NCBI GenBank assembly: GCA_964616465.1
Contig: CAZTTO010000005.1
Coordinates: 62,001 to 126,000, forward strand
Direction of reading: 5' to 3'
Length of the DNA stretch: 64,000 nt
From: JAFLBI01 sp964616465
GTDB lineage: Bacteria; Bacteroidota; Bacteroidia; Chitinophagales; Chitinophagaceae
Part shown: one piece after another, positions 54,538 to 61,619 of the stretch
Layout: every line of letters begins with the position of its first letter
How positions within the stretch are numbered: position 1 is the stretch's first letter
Notes under the pieces: model-generated
Database searches by the model: none
The model's input: the letters and a program-made list of their open reading frames with translations, nothing else
What the model was told of the DNA's origin: nothing
Made by a program: the position numbers and the translations under genes

Positions 54538-54933
54538 ATGTCTAAAGCTTCTTTTCAGAAAGTATTGTTTCTTGTATTTGTCGCCGCTTATTTCATGGCA
54601 GGTGCGAATCATTTCTTACATCCCGACTTTTATACGCCCATGTTTCCCGATTATATGAAAGTATATGCTTCGGAATTAAATATGCTTGCTGGGATTGCAG
54701 AAATTGGATTAGCAATTGGCATTTGTATACCAAGAGTTAGAAACTATGCAGCATTAGGAATTGTTGCTATGCTAATTGCCTTTATTCCGGTGCATGTTTA
54801 TATGATTGAAGTGGCACCATTTACATTGGGAGGGTTACAAATGGAAGTATGGATGGCTTGGGTTCGCTTATTGCTGTTGCATCCAATTTTAATTTTCTGG
54901 GCTTATTCTTTGCGCAATTACAAATGGTCGTAA
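54538..54933 (+). CDS. DoxX-like small membrane protein
   Basis: A 131-residue protein with four transmembrane segments. VLFLVFVAAYFMAGANHFLHPDFYTPMFPDYM at the start and LNMLAGIAEIGLAIGICIPRVRNYAA fit the DoxX/DoxD-like superfamily. The proteins are thought to take part in redox or thiol stress in the membrane, without a firm function. Its 3' end overlaps that of the convergent Mur-ligase gene by 16 bases. Confidence 0.8.
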   Translation: MSKASFQKVLFLVFVAAYFMAGANHFLHPDFYTPMFPDYMKVYASELNMLAGIAEIGLAIGICIPRVRNYAALGIVAMLIAFIPVHVYMIEVAPFTLGGLQMEVWMAWVRLLLLHPILIFWAYSLRNYKWS

Positions 54934-56318
54934 AGCCATTTTGAAAATGCTTCCAAACTTGGGTCACGGGCTCCCATTAATAAAAGCACATCTCCTTCTT
55001 GTAAGGTTTCTTTCATGTGTTCTTGCATATCATTTCTATGCTCACAGAAAAATGCTTGTACACCTCTCTTTTGCAAATCAAGTATTAAGTCATTTGCAGA
55101 AATGTCTTTAACTGCTGTTCCGCCTGCATAAAAGATTTCACTCATCCATATTTGATCATTTGGACGAAGTGATTGACTGATTTCCTCTACAAAATCATTT
55201 CTTAAAAATCTTGTTGGACCATATCCATGGGGCTGAAACCAGGCAATGACTCTCTGGCACATGGGTTGTACGCCCTTTATGGCAGCTGCAACCTTTGCGG
55301 GGTTGTGTGCATAGTCATCAATAATCCAGCAGCCTCTTTTTTGTCCAAGTACTTGGTTACGTCTGTAAATGCCTTTGTATTGTTGAAGTGCTGCACTACA
55401 AGTCATTAAATCAACTCCCATCAATGCAGCACCTGCAACTGCTGCAACTGCATTTTCCATATTGTGTTTGCCGAAAGTATTTACAAGAAATGGCACCCCA
55501 TTAATGGTAAAACTCATTCGTAAGCCATCCTGCTGATAATTGCTGGCCGTATATCCAGCCGTTTCATCTGAGGTTGTAAAATTATTACTTGTATTGGTTG
55601 AAAAACTTGCTGCAAGAGAATGGTGAGCATTCACAATCATCTTCTCGCAATTTTTTTGAAAAGTTTTAAAGAGTTCAGCAAGCTCATCTAATTCTTTGTG
55701 GTCTTTATCAATGTTTAAAACAATGCCTAGGTAAGGACGATAATAAATCAGGGAACCATCACTTTCGTCGGCTTCAATGACCAATACATCTCCTTTACCT
55801 ACAAATGCATTTCCAATTAATCCCTTTTCTTGCAATCTAACTAATCCTGCTCCACTGATAATACTAGGTCCTAATCCTGCTCTCTCTAGAATATCAAAAA
55901 GCATAGCAGATGTACTTGATTTACCTGAAGTACCTGCCACTGCAATGGTTCGTTTGCTTTGGCTAATTAGGGTTAATAATTCAGAACGTTTCAGTATAGG
56001 TATACCTAAGGAAATGGCTTTTTGGTATTCAATGTTTTGTTCTTCAACCGCAGTAGAAACAACCACACATTCAGTCGCTTCAGTTATACCAGAACCATCT
56101 TGTGCAAAGCATTGGATATTTGCTTTTTTTAATTGAAGTGCAGTTTCATGAGTAGGTAATAGTTCAGGAGTAAAATAGCGATCGCTTCCTGAAACATTTT
56201 TTCCAATTCCAGCACAATACTGCGCCAATGCGCTCATGCCAGTGCCTGCTACACCAATAAAGAAAAAATTCTTGGTAGCTGACAGTGATATAGTAGAATT
56301 ATTTTGCATCGAAATCAA
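54918..56318 (-). CDS. Mur ligase family protein (MurC/Mpl-like) with atypical P-loop
   Basis: A 466-residue Mur ligase with all three domains: the N-terminal Rossmann part (FFFIGVAGTGMSALAQYC, VSGSDRYF), the ATP-binding centre and the C-terminal domain (YRRNQVLGQKRGCWIIDDYAHNPAKVAAA). The P-loop reads AGTSGKSST, where MurC and Mpl usually have GTHGKTTT, and ADESDGSL matches the conserved ESD-type segment. MurC adds L-Ala to UDP-MurNAc and Mpl recycles tripeptide; this may be a paralogue of either with another substrate. It overlaps the upstream ferredoxin reductase gene by 20 bases (9 codons inside an alternative ATG lies at 56309) and belongs to the TetR-controlled operon. Confidence 0.8.
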   Translation of the reverse strand: MISMQNNSTISLSATKNFFFIGVAGTGMSALAQYCAGIGKNVSGSDRYFTPELLPTHETALQLKKANIQCFAQDGSGITEATECVVVSTAVEEQNIEYQKAISLGIPILKRSELLTLISQSKRTIAVAGTSGKSSTSAMLFDILERAGLGPSIISGAGLVRLQEKGLIGNAFVGKGDVLVIEADESDGSLIYYRPYLGIVLNIDKDHKELDELAELFKTFQKNCEKMIVNAHHSLAASFSTNTSNNFTTSDETAGYTASNYQQDGLRMSFTINGVPFLVNTFGKHNMENAVAAVAGAALMGVDLMTCSAALQQYKGIYRRNQVLGQKRGCWIIDDYAHNPAKVAAAIKGVQPMCQRVIAWFQPHGYGPTRFLRNDFVEEISQSLRPNDQIWMSEIFYAGGTAVKDISANDLILDLQKRGVQAFFCEHRNDMQEHMKETLQEGDVLLLMGARDPSLEAFSKWLYDHL

Positions 56319-57369
56319 TCACAACAGTTTCAGTTAATGGCCTACTTTGACAGGTTAAAATATAGCCATGTTCAATTTCATCTTGTTCTAGTCCATAATG
56401 TACTTCCATTTCAACTTCACCTTCTATGAGTTTGGCTTTACAGGTGCAACATACCCCCCCTTTACATGCATATGGAAGGTCGGCACCTTTTTCAAGAGCA
56501 ACATCTAAAATTGTTTGATCATCGAATGCAACATTCATTTCTACACTTCTTCCATCCATGATGAGTGTTACTAGACTACCTGCTTTAGTAGCTTCAGATT
56601 TTTTTGCTGAACTCTGCTTGGTTTTTCCAGCTGAAGTTCCAAAGAGTTCAAACATAACTTTGGCAGGTGGAATTCCAATTTCTTGTAAGTATTCTTTTGT
56701 TGCAAGAATCATCTCCTCTGGTCCACATATCATATAAGCTGTGGCATCTATTGGGAGTAAATGCTTAAATAAAGTTGAGAGTTTTTCTTGATCAATTCTT
56801 CCGAAATGAAGTGGGCTATCCGTTTTTTCTCGACTAAGTAAATGAATTAAGCGAAGGCGTTGTAAATATTTATTTTTAAGGGCTTCAAGTTCTTCTTTGA
56901 ACATGATGCTGTTCTTACTACGATTACTATAAACCAGCGTACAACTGGTGCAAGGTTGTGTTTCTAGTATCTCTTTAATTTGAGAAAGGATGGGTGTAAT
57001 TCCACTTCCGGCAGCAAAAAAAACGATGTCAGCATTTTCTTCGCAGTCAGGTACTTTAAACTTTCCCATCGGTGGCATCACTTCTAATGAATCGCCTACT
57101 TTTAATTCGTCATTAGCAAATGATGAAAATAATCCGTTGGTTACTTTTTTAATGCCAACTTTCCAAGTCTTAGATGATGGTGCAGAGCACAAACTATAAG
57201 AGCGTCTTGTTTCTACTCCGTTTATATGGGCCTTTAGAGTCAGGTATTGTCCTGCCTCAAAATTGAAATTACTTTGTAATATTTCAGGCACATCAAACTC
57301 AATACAAACTGCATCTGCAGTTGTTTTTTCAATTGATTTGATTTGTAGGGAATAAAAAGAAGTTGACAT
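56299..57369 (-). CDS. PaaE-like NAD(P)H-dependent ferredoxin reductase with C-terminal 2Fe-2S domain
   Basis: A 356-residue electron-transfer protein. It has an FAD-binding barrel (GQYLTLKAHINGVETRRSYSLCSAPSS, with the RxYS motif), a NAD-binding domain (DIVFFAAGSGITPILSQIKE, LVYSNRS, ICGPEEMI) and, after a Ser/Lys-rich linker, a plant-type 2Fe-2S domain with PYACKGGVCCTCKAKLIEG and a final Cys in YILTCQSRPLTE. PaaE drives phenylacetyl-CoA epoxidation, but no paaABCD genes are in view, so the acceptor here is unknown. It lies two bases after the TetR gene and overlaps the Mur-ligase gene. Confidence 0.88.
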   Translation of the reverse strand: MSTSFYSLQIKSIEKTTADAVCIEFDVPEILQSNFNFEAGQYLTLKAHINGVETRRSYSLCSAPSSKTWKVGIKKVTNGLFSSFANDELKVGDSLEVMPPMGKFKVPDCEENADIVFFAAGSGITPILSQIKEILETQPCTSCTLVYSNRSKNSIMFKEELEALKNKYLQRLRLIHLLSREKTDSPLHFGRIDQEKLSTLFKHLLPIDATAYMICGPEEMILATKEYLQEIGIPPAKVMFELFGTSAGKTKQSSAKKSEATKAGSLVTLIMDGRSVEMNVAFDDQTILDVALEKGADLPYACKGGVCCTCKAKLIEGEVEMEVHYGLEQDEIEHGYILTCQSRPLTETVVIDFDAK

Positions 57370-57371
57370 GT

Positions 57372-57965
57372 TTAAGATTGCTTCAGTCCACCAATTAAAA
57401 TACTAATCATTTGCTCTTCTAATTCTTTGCCATTGATTTTAGCTTTGCTTCTATGCCAGCTCTCGATTCCACTAATGGCATGTAGCATTATAAGTACTGC
57501 AGTTGGGGCGTCAATTTTTTTGATGCTTCCCGCCTTAATACCAGCTTGAATGATTGCAGCAAATCTCTTACGATAGGTTCTTCGCTGATTTTGAAAATTC
57601 GATAAGTAAGGCTCGGCCAAATGCTTCCATTCCCTATCACTTACATACACCTGTTCATAATCCTGCACCATACGCTTAATGTGGAAACGCAGTAATTGCT
57701 CTACTTGTTCAATGGCCGATACTTTCGACGCTTCTACGGCATCCATATGATCGGTGAAAGTGTTGGCTACATGAAAACAAATAATGTGTAGCAGTTCGGT
57801 TTTAGAATGGATATGGTTGTATAAGCTGGCTGCTTCTACGCCTACAGATTCTGCCAACTCTCTCATTGAGGCGGCCTGGTAGCCTTTTTCTTTAAAAAGG
57901 CTAGCTGCTTTTTGAATAATTACATCTTTACGAGATGCTTTATTTTCTACTTGGATACGGCCCAT
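57372..57965 (-). CDS. TetR/AcrR-family transcriptional repressor
   Basis: A 197-residue repressor. The N-terminal helix-turn-helix is clear: DVIIQKAASLFKEKGYQAASMRELAESVGVEAASLYNHIHSKTELL. The C-terminal ligand-binding half resembles TetR proteins of acyl-CoA or aromatic catabolism. It is first in the operon TetR - ferredoxin reductase - Mur ligase. A perfect palindrome stands between its -33 and -7 promoter boxes, so self-repression is strongly suggested. The start codon lies just after the expected transcription start, so the mRNA may be leaderless. Confidence 0.93.
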   Translation of the reverse strand: MGRIQVENKASRKDVIIQKAASLFKEKGYQAASMRELAESVGVEAASLYNHIHSKTELLHIICFHVANTFTDHMDAVEASKVSAIEQVEQLLRFHIKRMVQDYEQVYVSDREWKHLAEPYLSNFQNQRRTYRKRFAAIIQAGIKAGSIKKIDAPTAVLIMLHAISGIESWHRSKAKINGKELEEQMISILIGGLKQS

Positions 57966-57970
57966 ATGTA

Positions 57971-58001
57971 CAAATGTAAAGCGCTAACGATTGTTAGCAA
58001 A
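57971..58001 (-). promoter_or_regulatory. TetR operon promoter with nested palindromic operator
   Basis: On the minus strand TTTG (58001-57998), 19 bases, then TACATTTG (57978-57971) match the Bacteroidota -33/-7 consensus with ideal spacing. Nested at 57983-57998 is GCTAAC-GATT-GTTAGC, a perfect 6-bp inverted repeat of TetR-operator type. A repressor there would block polymerase binding. Confidence 0.75.
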
Positions 58002-58114
58002 ATATTCGTATAAATGCTTCTTCTTTGTTAGTGTAGTGGGCTGCAGATAGATAAAAATCAATGAAGTGGTCAGAATGGTGTAGCTTCGCTGCCCGATAAC
58101 CAAAATCAAAATTC

Positions 58115-59038
58115 ATGTCTTTAGTAGTTGTCGGTTCTATGGCTTTCGACGCCATTGAAACCCCGTTCGGGAAAAGTGATAAAATTATTGGTGGTGCAGG
58201 AACATATATTGCATGGTGTGCTTCCAATTTTACCCAACCCATTAAACAAATTTCAGTAGTAGGTGGCGATTTTCCTCAAGAGGAGTTAGATGCTTTAACA
58301 GCAAGAGGAGTGAACCTAGAGGGCGTTCAAATTAAAAAAGATGAAAAAACATTTTTTTGGAGTGGACGCTACCATCTTGACATGAACAGTCGCGATACAT
58401 TGGATACCCAGTTGAATGTATTAGAAAATTTTCAACCTGTAGTACCAGACTCATATCAGGATTGTGAGTTTTTGATGCTAGGGAATTTGGTGCCAGCTGT
58501 TCAGAGAAGTGTGATTGAGCAACTCAAGAATCGTCCAAAGTTGATTGTATTGGATACCATGAACTTTTGGATGGAAATAGCTTTAGAAGATTTAAAAGTG
58601 ACCCTTTCAATGGTAGATGTGCTAATGGTAAATGATAGCGAAGCACGTCAGCTAAGTGGTGAGCATTCGTTAGTAAAAGCTGCCGCTAAAATTATGGAAA
58701 TGGGCCCTAAATATTTGGTTATCAAAAAGGGCGAACATGGTGCTTTGTTGTTCCATGAAAAGCAAATTTTCTTTGCACCTGCTTTGCCTTTAGAAGATGT
58801 ATTTGATCCAACAGGAGCGGGCGACACTTTTGCAGGTGGATTTATTGGGCATTTGGCACGTACAAAAGACATTTCTTTTGAGAATATGAAAACGGCTATC
58901 ATAGTTGGAAGTGCTATGGCAAGCTATTGTGTTGAGAAATTTGGTACACAACGTTTGCGTGAAATTTCAGACGCAGATATTGAATCAAGGTTGAATGAAT
59001 TTGTGCAATTGGTGAACTTTGATATCTCATTGGGATAA
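58115..59038 (+). CDS. PfkB-family carbohydrate/nucleoside kinase
   Basis: A 307-residue ribokinase-like kinase. GGAGTYIAWCASNFTQPIKQISVVGGDFP fits the N-terminal PfkB signature and LEDVFDPTGAGDTFAGGFIG is the second signature with the catalytic Asp in GAGDTF. The gene is divergent from the TetR operon. The substrate (ribose, adenosine, fructose-like sugars) cannot be told from the sequence. A terminator follows 31 bases after the stop. Confidence 0.9.
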   Translation: MSLVVVGSMAFDAIETPFGKSDKIIGGAGTYIAWCASNFTQPIKQISVVGGDFPQEELDALTARGVNLEGVQIKKDEKTFFWSGRYHLDMNSRDTLDTQLNVLENFQPVVPDSYQDCEFLMLGNLVPAVQRSVIEQLKNRPKLIVLDTMNFWMEIALEDLKVTLSMVDVLMVNDSEARQLSGEHSLVKAAAKIMEMGPKYLVIKKGEHGALLFHEKQIFFAPALPLEDVFDPTGAGDTFAGGFIGHLARTKDISFENMKTAIIVGSAMASYCVEKFGTQRLREISDADIESRLNEFVQLVNFDISLG

Positions 59039-59068
59039 TAATTGTAGTACATATTACCACATAACCTT

Positions 59069-59093
59069 AAAAGCGGCTTAAAAGGCCGCTTTT
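59069..59093 (+). terminator. Intrinsic terminator after the PfkB kinase gene
   Basis: AAAAGCGGC and GCCGCTTTT form a 9-bp stem around a 7-base loop. It lies 31 bases after the kinase stop codon. Confidence 0.78.
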
Positions 59094-59181
59094 GTTATTA
59101 AATGTGGCTTAATTTAAGATATACATTCTTTTTGTGGTGGGTATATCAATTACCTTCGACTTCGAATCCAATCCAATTTTT

Positions 59182-60411
59182 ATGAAAAAGCCAATTTTTC
59201 ATTTTTTAAGTTTTCTTGTTATCATTTTTTTGTCATCATGTGAGAAGCAGATAAATGAACCAAATTCGCAAGAAGATATTGTTGCTAATAACTCAGAAGA
59301 TATTATAGAATTACCTGAATCTAATCTTGCAAATCGAATTATTTTCCATAACCGAAATGCGTCAATTGTTGCAACACAGTCTATTGATGGTGTTGAGACC
59401 GTAACCGACCCAATATCACATATTGCAACTGTTTTGCCATTGCGACATCAAGGAAAAACGCTACATGCAACGCATTTAGATATTACTAACAATCGTGCAT
59501 ACATTTCTTATGCTTCTAGTGATACTTCATATGTGGGTGGGGTAGATGTAATTAATACTAGTAATATTCAAAATCCCCGATCGCTAACTTCTCTTATTTA
59601 CACCAATTTTAAAGTGAATGCAGTTGTTGTTGGTTCTAGTAGAATGTTTTTCTCTGGTACTCGTAGACCTAGTTCTTTTACACCAGCAGTCACTACAGCT
59701 GAGTCAGCCACCTTTGGTTTACATAACCTAAATAGCTCTGGAAGGCCATCTGGCTCTTTAAGAACAACACGTATTGGCGGATTTAATGGAACTGATATTG
59801 CTTTTCATAATAACAAAGTATATTTTTTAAGTGGTAATAATGGAAGGTTAACAGTTTTTAATACTGCCGGCGTTCAACAAGACCAACATGTAGTTGATGA
59901 TGGAAGAGGTATTGCAGTTTCTTCAACAAGCAATAGATTGGCTATACTTACAGGTAACAGTAAAATAATGCTGTCTGGAATAACAAACTTACAGCAGCAA
60001 ACAGTTTTACATATTCCAGATGAGATAGTTGGAACAAAAAGAAACATAGATTTTTTTGAAGATAAATTAATCGTTGCATCGGGAAGAAGAGGTTTAATGG
60101 TTTATGCAGATGGAAATAATGTACCAGCCGTTTTACTTCAACAATTTCCAATGCCAGTCTCTCAGCCTGGTGTTTCAAGCAGTGAATTAGTAACTAGATC
60201 CGTTTCATATAATCCAGACAATGGTCTAGTTGTTACCGCAAACGGCGCAGCAGGATTGTGGGTTTTTAGAAAAAATAATGCTACTCAATTATTGGAACTT
60301 GTTGGTAAAATAAGCACCCCAGGTAGTTTCAATTATGTAAAGAGTAGGGGTGATTTAATTTTTGCTGCTACTGCAGATGGCGGAATGCAAATTTTTAGGA
60401 TTAATATGTAA
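59182..60411 (+). CDS. Beta-propeller-like (LVIVD-type) lipoprotein
   Basis: A 409-residue lipoprotein (FLVIIFLSSCEKQ) followed by an acidic, Asn-rich linker. The rest holds repeats of about 45-50 residues with the pattern THLDITNNRAYISYAS...GGVDVINTSNIQNPRSL, FNGTDIAFHNNKVYFLSG and RGIAVSSTSNRLAILTG, which looks like a multi-bladed propeller of LVIVD type. Such proteins sit on the cell surface and their ligands are unknown. The ATG at 59182 opens the signal peptide; an upstream start at 59134 is unlikely. Terminator downstream. Confidence 0.7.
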   Translation: MKKPIFHFLSFLVIIFLSSCEKQINEPNSQEDIVANNSEDIIELPESNLANRIIFHNRNASIVATQSIDGVETVTDPISHIATVLPLRHQGKTLHATHLDITNNRAYISYASSDTSYVGGVDVINTSNIQNPRSLTSLIYTNFKVNAVVVGSSRMFFSGTRRPSSFTPAVTTAESATFGLHNLNSSGRPSGSLRTTRIGGFNGTDIAFHNNKVYFLSGNNGRLTVFNTAGVQQDQHVVDDGRGIAVSSTSNRLAILTGNSKIMLSGITNLQQQTVLHIPDEIVGTKRNIDFFEDKLIVASGRRGLMVYADGNNVPAVLLQQFPMPVSQPGVSSSELVTRSVSYNPDNGLVVTANGAAGLWVFRKNNATQLLELVGKISTPGSFNYVKSRGDLIFAATADGGMQIFRINM

Positions 60412-60437
60412 ATCTGTATTTGGATATTGGTATTTCC

Positions 60438-60468
60438 GGGATTGCTTTTTCTGAGCGATCCCTTTTTT
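60438..60468 (+). terminator. Intrinsic terminator after the propeller lipoprotein gene
   Basis: GGGATTGCT and AGCGATCCC pair over 9 bp (one G-T pair) with a 7-base loop and are followed by six T residues. It isolates the asd leader from upstream transcription. Confidence 0.82.
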
Positions 60469-60486
60469 ATTCAAACAAATCCTTTA

Positions 60487-60494
60487 TATATTTG
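60487..60494 (+). promoter_or_regulatory. -7 promoter element for asd leader RNA
   Basis: TATATTTG matches TAnnTTTG and is followed by CGTCATGG. The expected start of transcription is at or next to the ATG at 60499, so the leader ORF would have almost no 5' UTR. The -33 box is only a T-run. Confidence 0.5.
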
Positions 60495-60498
60495 CGTC

Positions 60499-60540
60499 AT
60501 GGTACAAAATAAAAAACAGAATGCTAAACACAAACCCTAA
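60499..60540 (+). CDS. Candidate 13-codon leader peptide (MVQNKKQNAKHKP)
   Basis: ATG at 60499 to TAA at 60538-60540, with four Lys among 13 residues, two of them adjacent (AAA AAA). Lysine is an end product of the pathway that asd feeds, as expected for a control peptide in ribosome-mediated attenuation. There is no Shine-Dalgarno sequence; if transcription starts at the ATG it would have to be translated as a leaderless ORF. The alternative is that this segment is untranslated and folds as an aptamer: ATGGTACA (60499-60506) is exactly complementary to TGTACCAT (60560-60567). Confidence 0.5.
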   Translation: MVQNKKQNAKHKP

Positions 60541-60543
60541 ACG

Positions 60544-60603
60544 GGGAGGCATTCCTATATGTACCATACAACGAATTGCCTTCCATTTGGAAGGTTTTTT
60601 TTT
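60544..60603 (+). promoter_or_regulatory. asd: Transcription attenuator upstream of asd
   Basis: CCTTCC-ATTT-GGAAGG (60579-60594) followed by nine T residues is a full intrinsic terminator placed ahead of asd. GGGAGGCA at 60544-60551 can pair with TGCCTTCC at 60577-60584 (one G-T pair) and so removes the terminator's 5' arm, acting as antiterminator. The antiterminator arm begins four bases after the leader ORF stop codon, where a ribosome at the stop would cover it. The mutually exclusive pairing makes regulated read-through very likely; the signal sensed is inferred. Confidence 0.75.
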
Positions 60604-60622
60604 GACTTAAACTGAATAAAAA

Positions 60623-61615
60623 ATGAAAGTAGCAGTTGTTGGCGCTACCGGTCTGGTAGGCACAAAGATGATGCAAGTGTTGGAAGAACGTAATTTTCCT
60701 GTAACAGAATTATTGCCTGTTGCAAGCGAACGTTCTATTGGTAAACAGGTTACTTTCAAAGGGAAACAGTACTCAGTTGTAAGCATGGACGATGCAATAG
60801 CTGCACGTCCATTAGTAGCTTTGTTCTCTGCAGGTGGTTCCACATCGCTTGAATGGGCACCTCGATTTGCCGAAGCAAGTATTCGTGTTATTGATAACTC
60901 ATCTGCCTGGCGCATGGACCCAACTAAAAAATTGGTTGTGCCTGAAGTGAATGCTCATGTGTTAACTGAAGAAGACTTTATTATTGCAAACCCCAATTGT
61001 TCTACAATACAAATGGTAGTTGCTTTGCAACCTCTTCATGAAAAGTATACTATAAAAAGGGTAGTGGTCTCTACTTATCAAAGTGTTACTGGTACGGGTA
61101 AAAAAGCAGTAGATCAGCTTATGAATGAAAGAGCGGGGGTTTCTGGAGAAATGGCTTATAAGTATCCAATCGATTTAAACGTTATTCCACAGATTGATGT
61201 GTTTCTTGAGAATGGATATACCAAAGAAGAAATGAAAATGGTGAAAGAAACATGTAAAATTATGGGTGATGATTCAATTCGCGTAACCGCTACAACAGTT
61301 CGTATTCCAGTTATGGGTGGACATAGCGAAAGTGTGAATATTGAATTTGAAAATGAATATGACATTGCTGATATACATACAGTGTTAAGTCAAGCCCCGG
61401 GTGTAGTTGTACAACACAACGATGCAGAACAGTTGTATCCAATGCCATTATGGGCACATGAAAAAGATGAAGTGTTTGTGGGAAGAATTCGTAGAGACGA
61501 ATCACAGTCCAAAACACTGAATATGTGGATTGTAAGCGATAACCTTCGTAAAGGGGCTGCCACAAACGCAATTCAAATTGCTGAGTATATGCTTCAAAAA
61601 GGGTTGTTAGGATAA
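60623..61615 (+). CDS. asd: Aspartate-semialdehyde dehydrogenase
   Basis: A 330-residue enzyme making aspartate semialdehyde for lysine/diaminopimelate, threonine and methionine. The NADP-binding start VAVVGATGLVGTKMMQVLEER, the catalytic Cys126 in ANPNCSTIQMV, VSTYQSVTGTGKKAVDQL and the catalytic His region VMGGHSESVNIEF are all present. Length is normal. It is preceded by an attenuator. It converges with the esterase-like gene, with four bases between stop codons. Confidence 0.97.
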   Translation: MKVAVVGATGLVGTKMMQVLEERNFPVTELLPVASERSIGKQVTFKGKQYSVVSMDDAIAARPLVALFSAGGSTSLEWAPRFAEASIRVIDNSSAWRMDPTKKLVVPEVNAHVLTEEDFIIANPNCSTIQMVVALQPLHEKYTIKRVVVSTYQSVTGTGKKAVDQLMNERAGVSGEMAYKYPIDLNVIPQIDVFLENGYTKEEMKMVKETCKIMGDDSIRVTATTVRIPVMGGHSESVNIEFENEYDIADIHTVLSQAPGVVVQHNDAEQLYPMPLWAHEKDEVFVGRIRRDESQSKTLNMWIVSDNLRKGAATNAIQIAEYMLQKGLLG

Positions 61616-61619
61616 AGTT

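Noticed and set aside
60499..60603. Known SAM, lysine or preQ1 riboswitch upstream of asd
   Set aside because: The leader is too short for a lysine riboswitch and I see none of the conserved SAM-I, SAM-II or preQ1 core sequences; attenuation by a leader peptide or an unnamed aptamer fits better.
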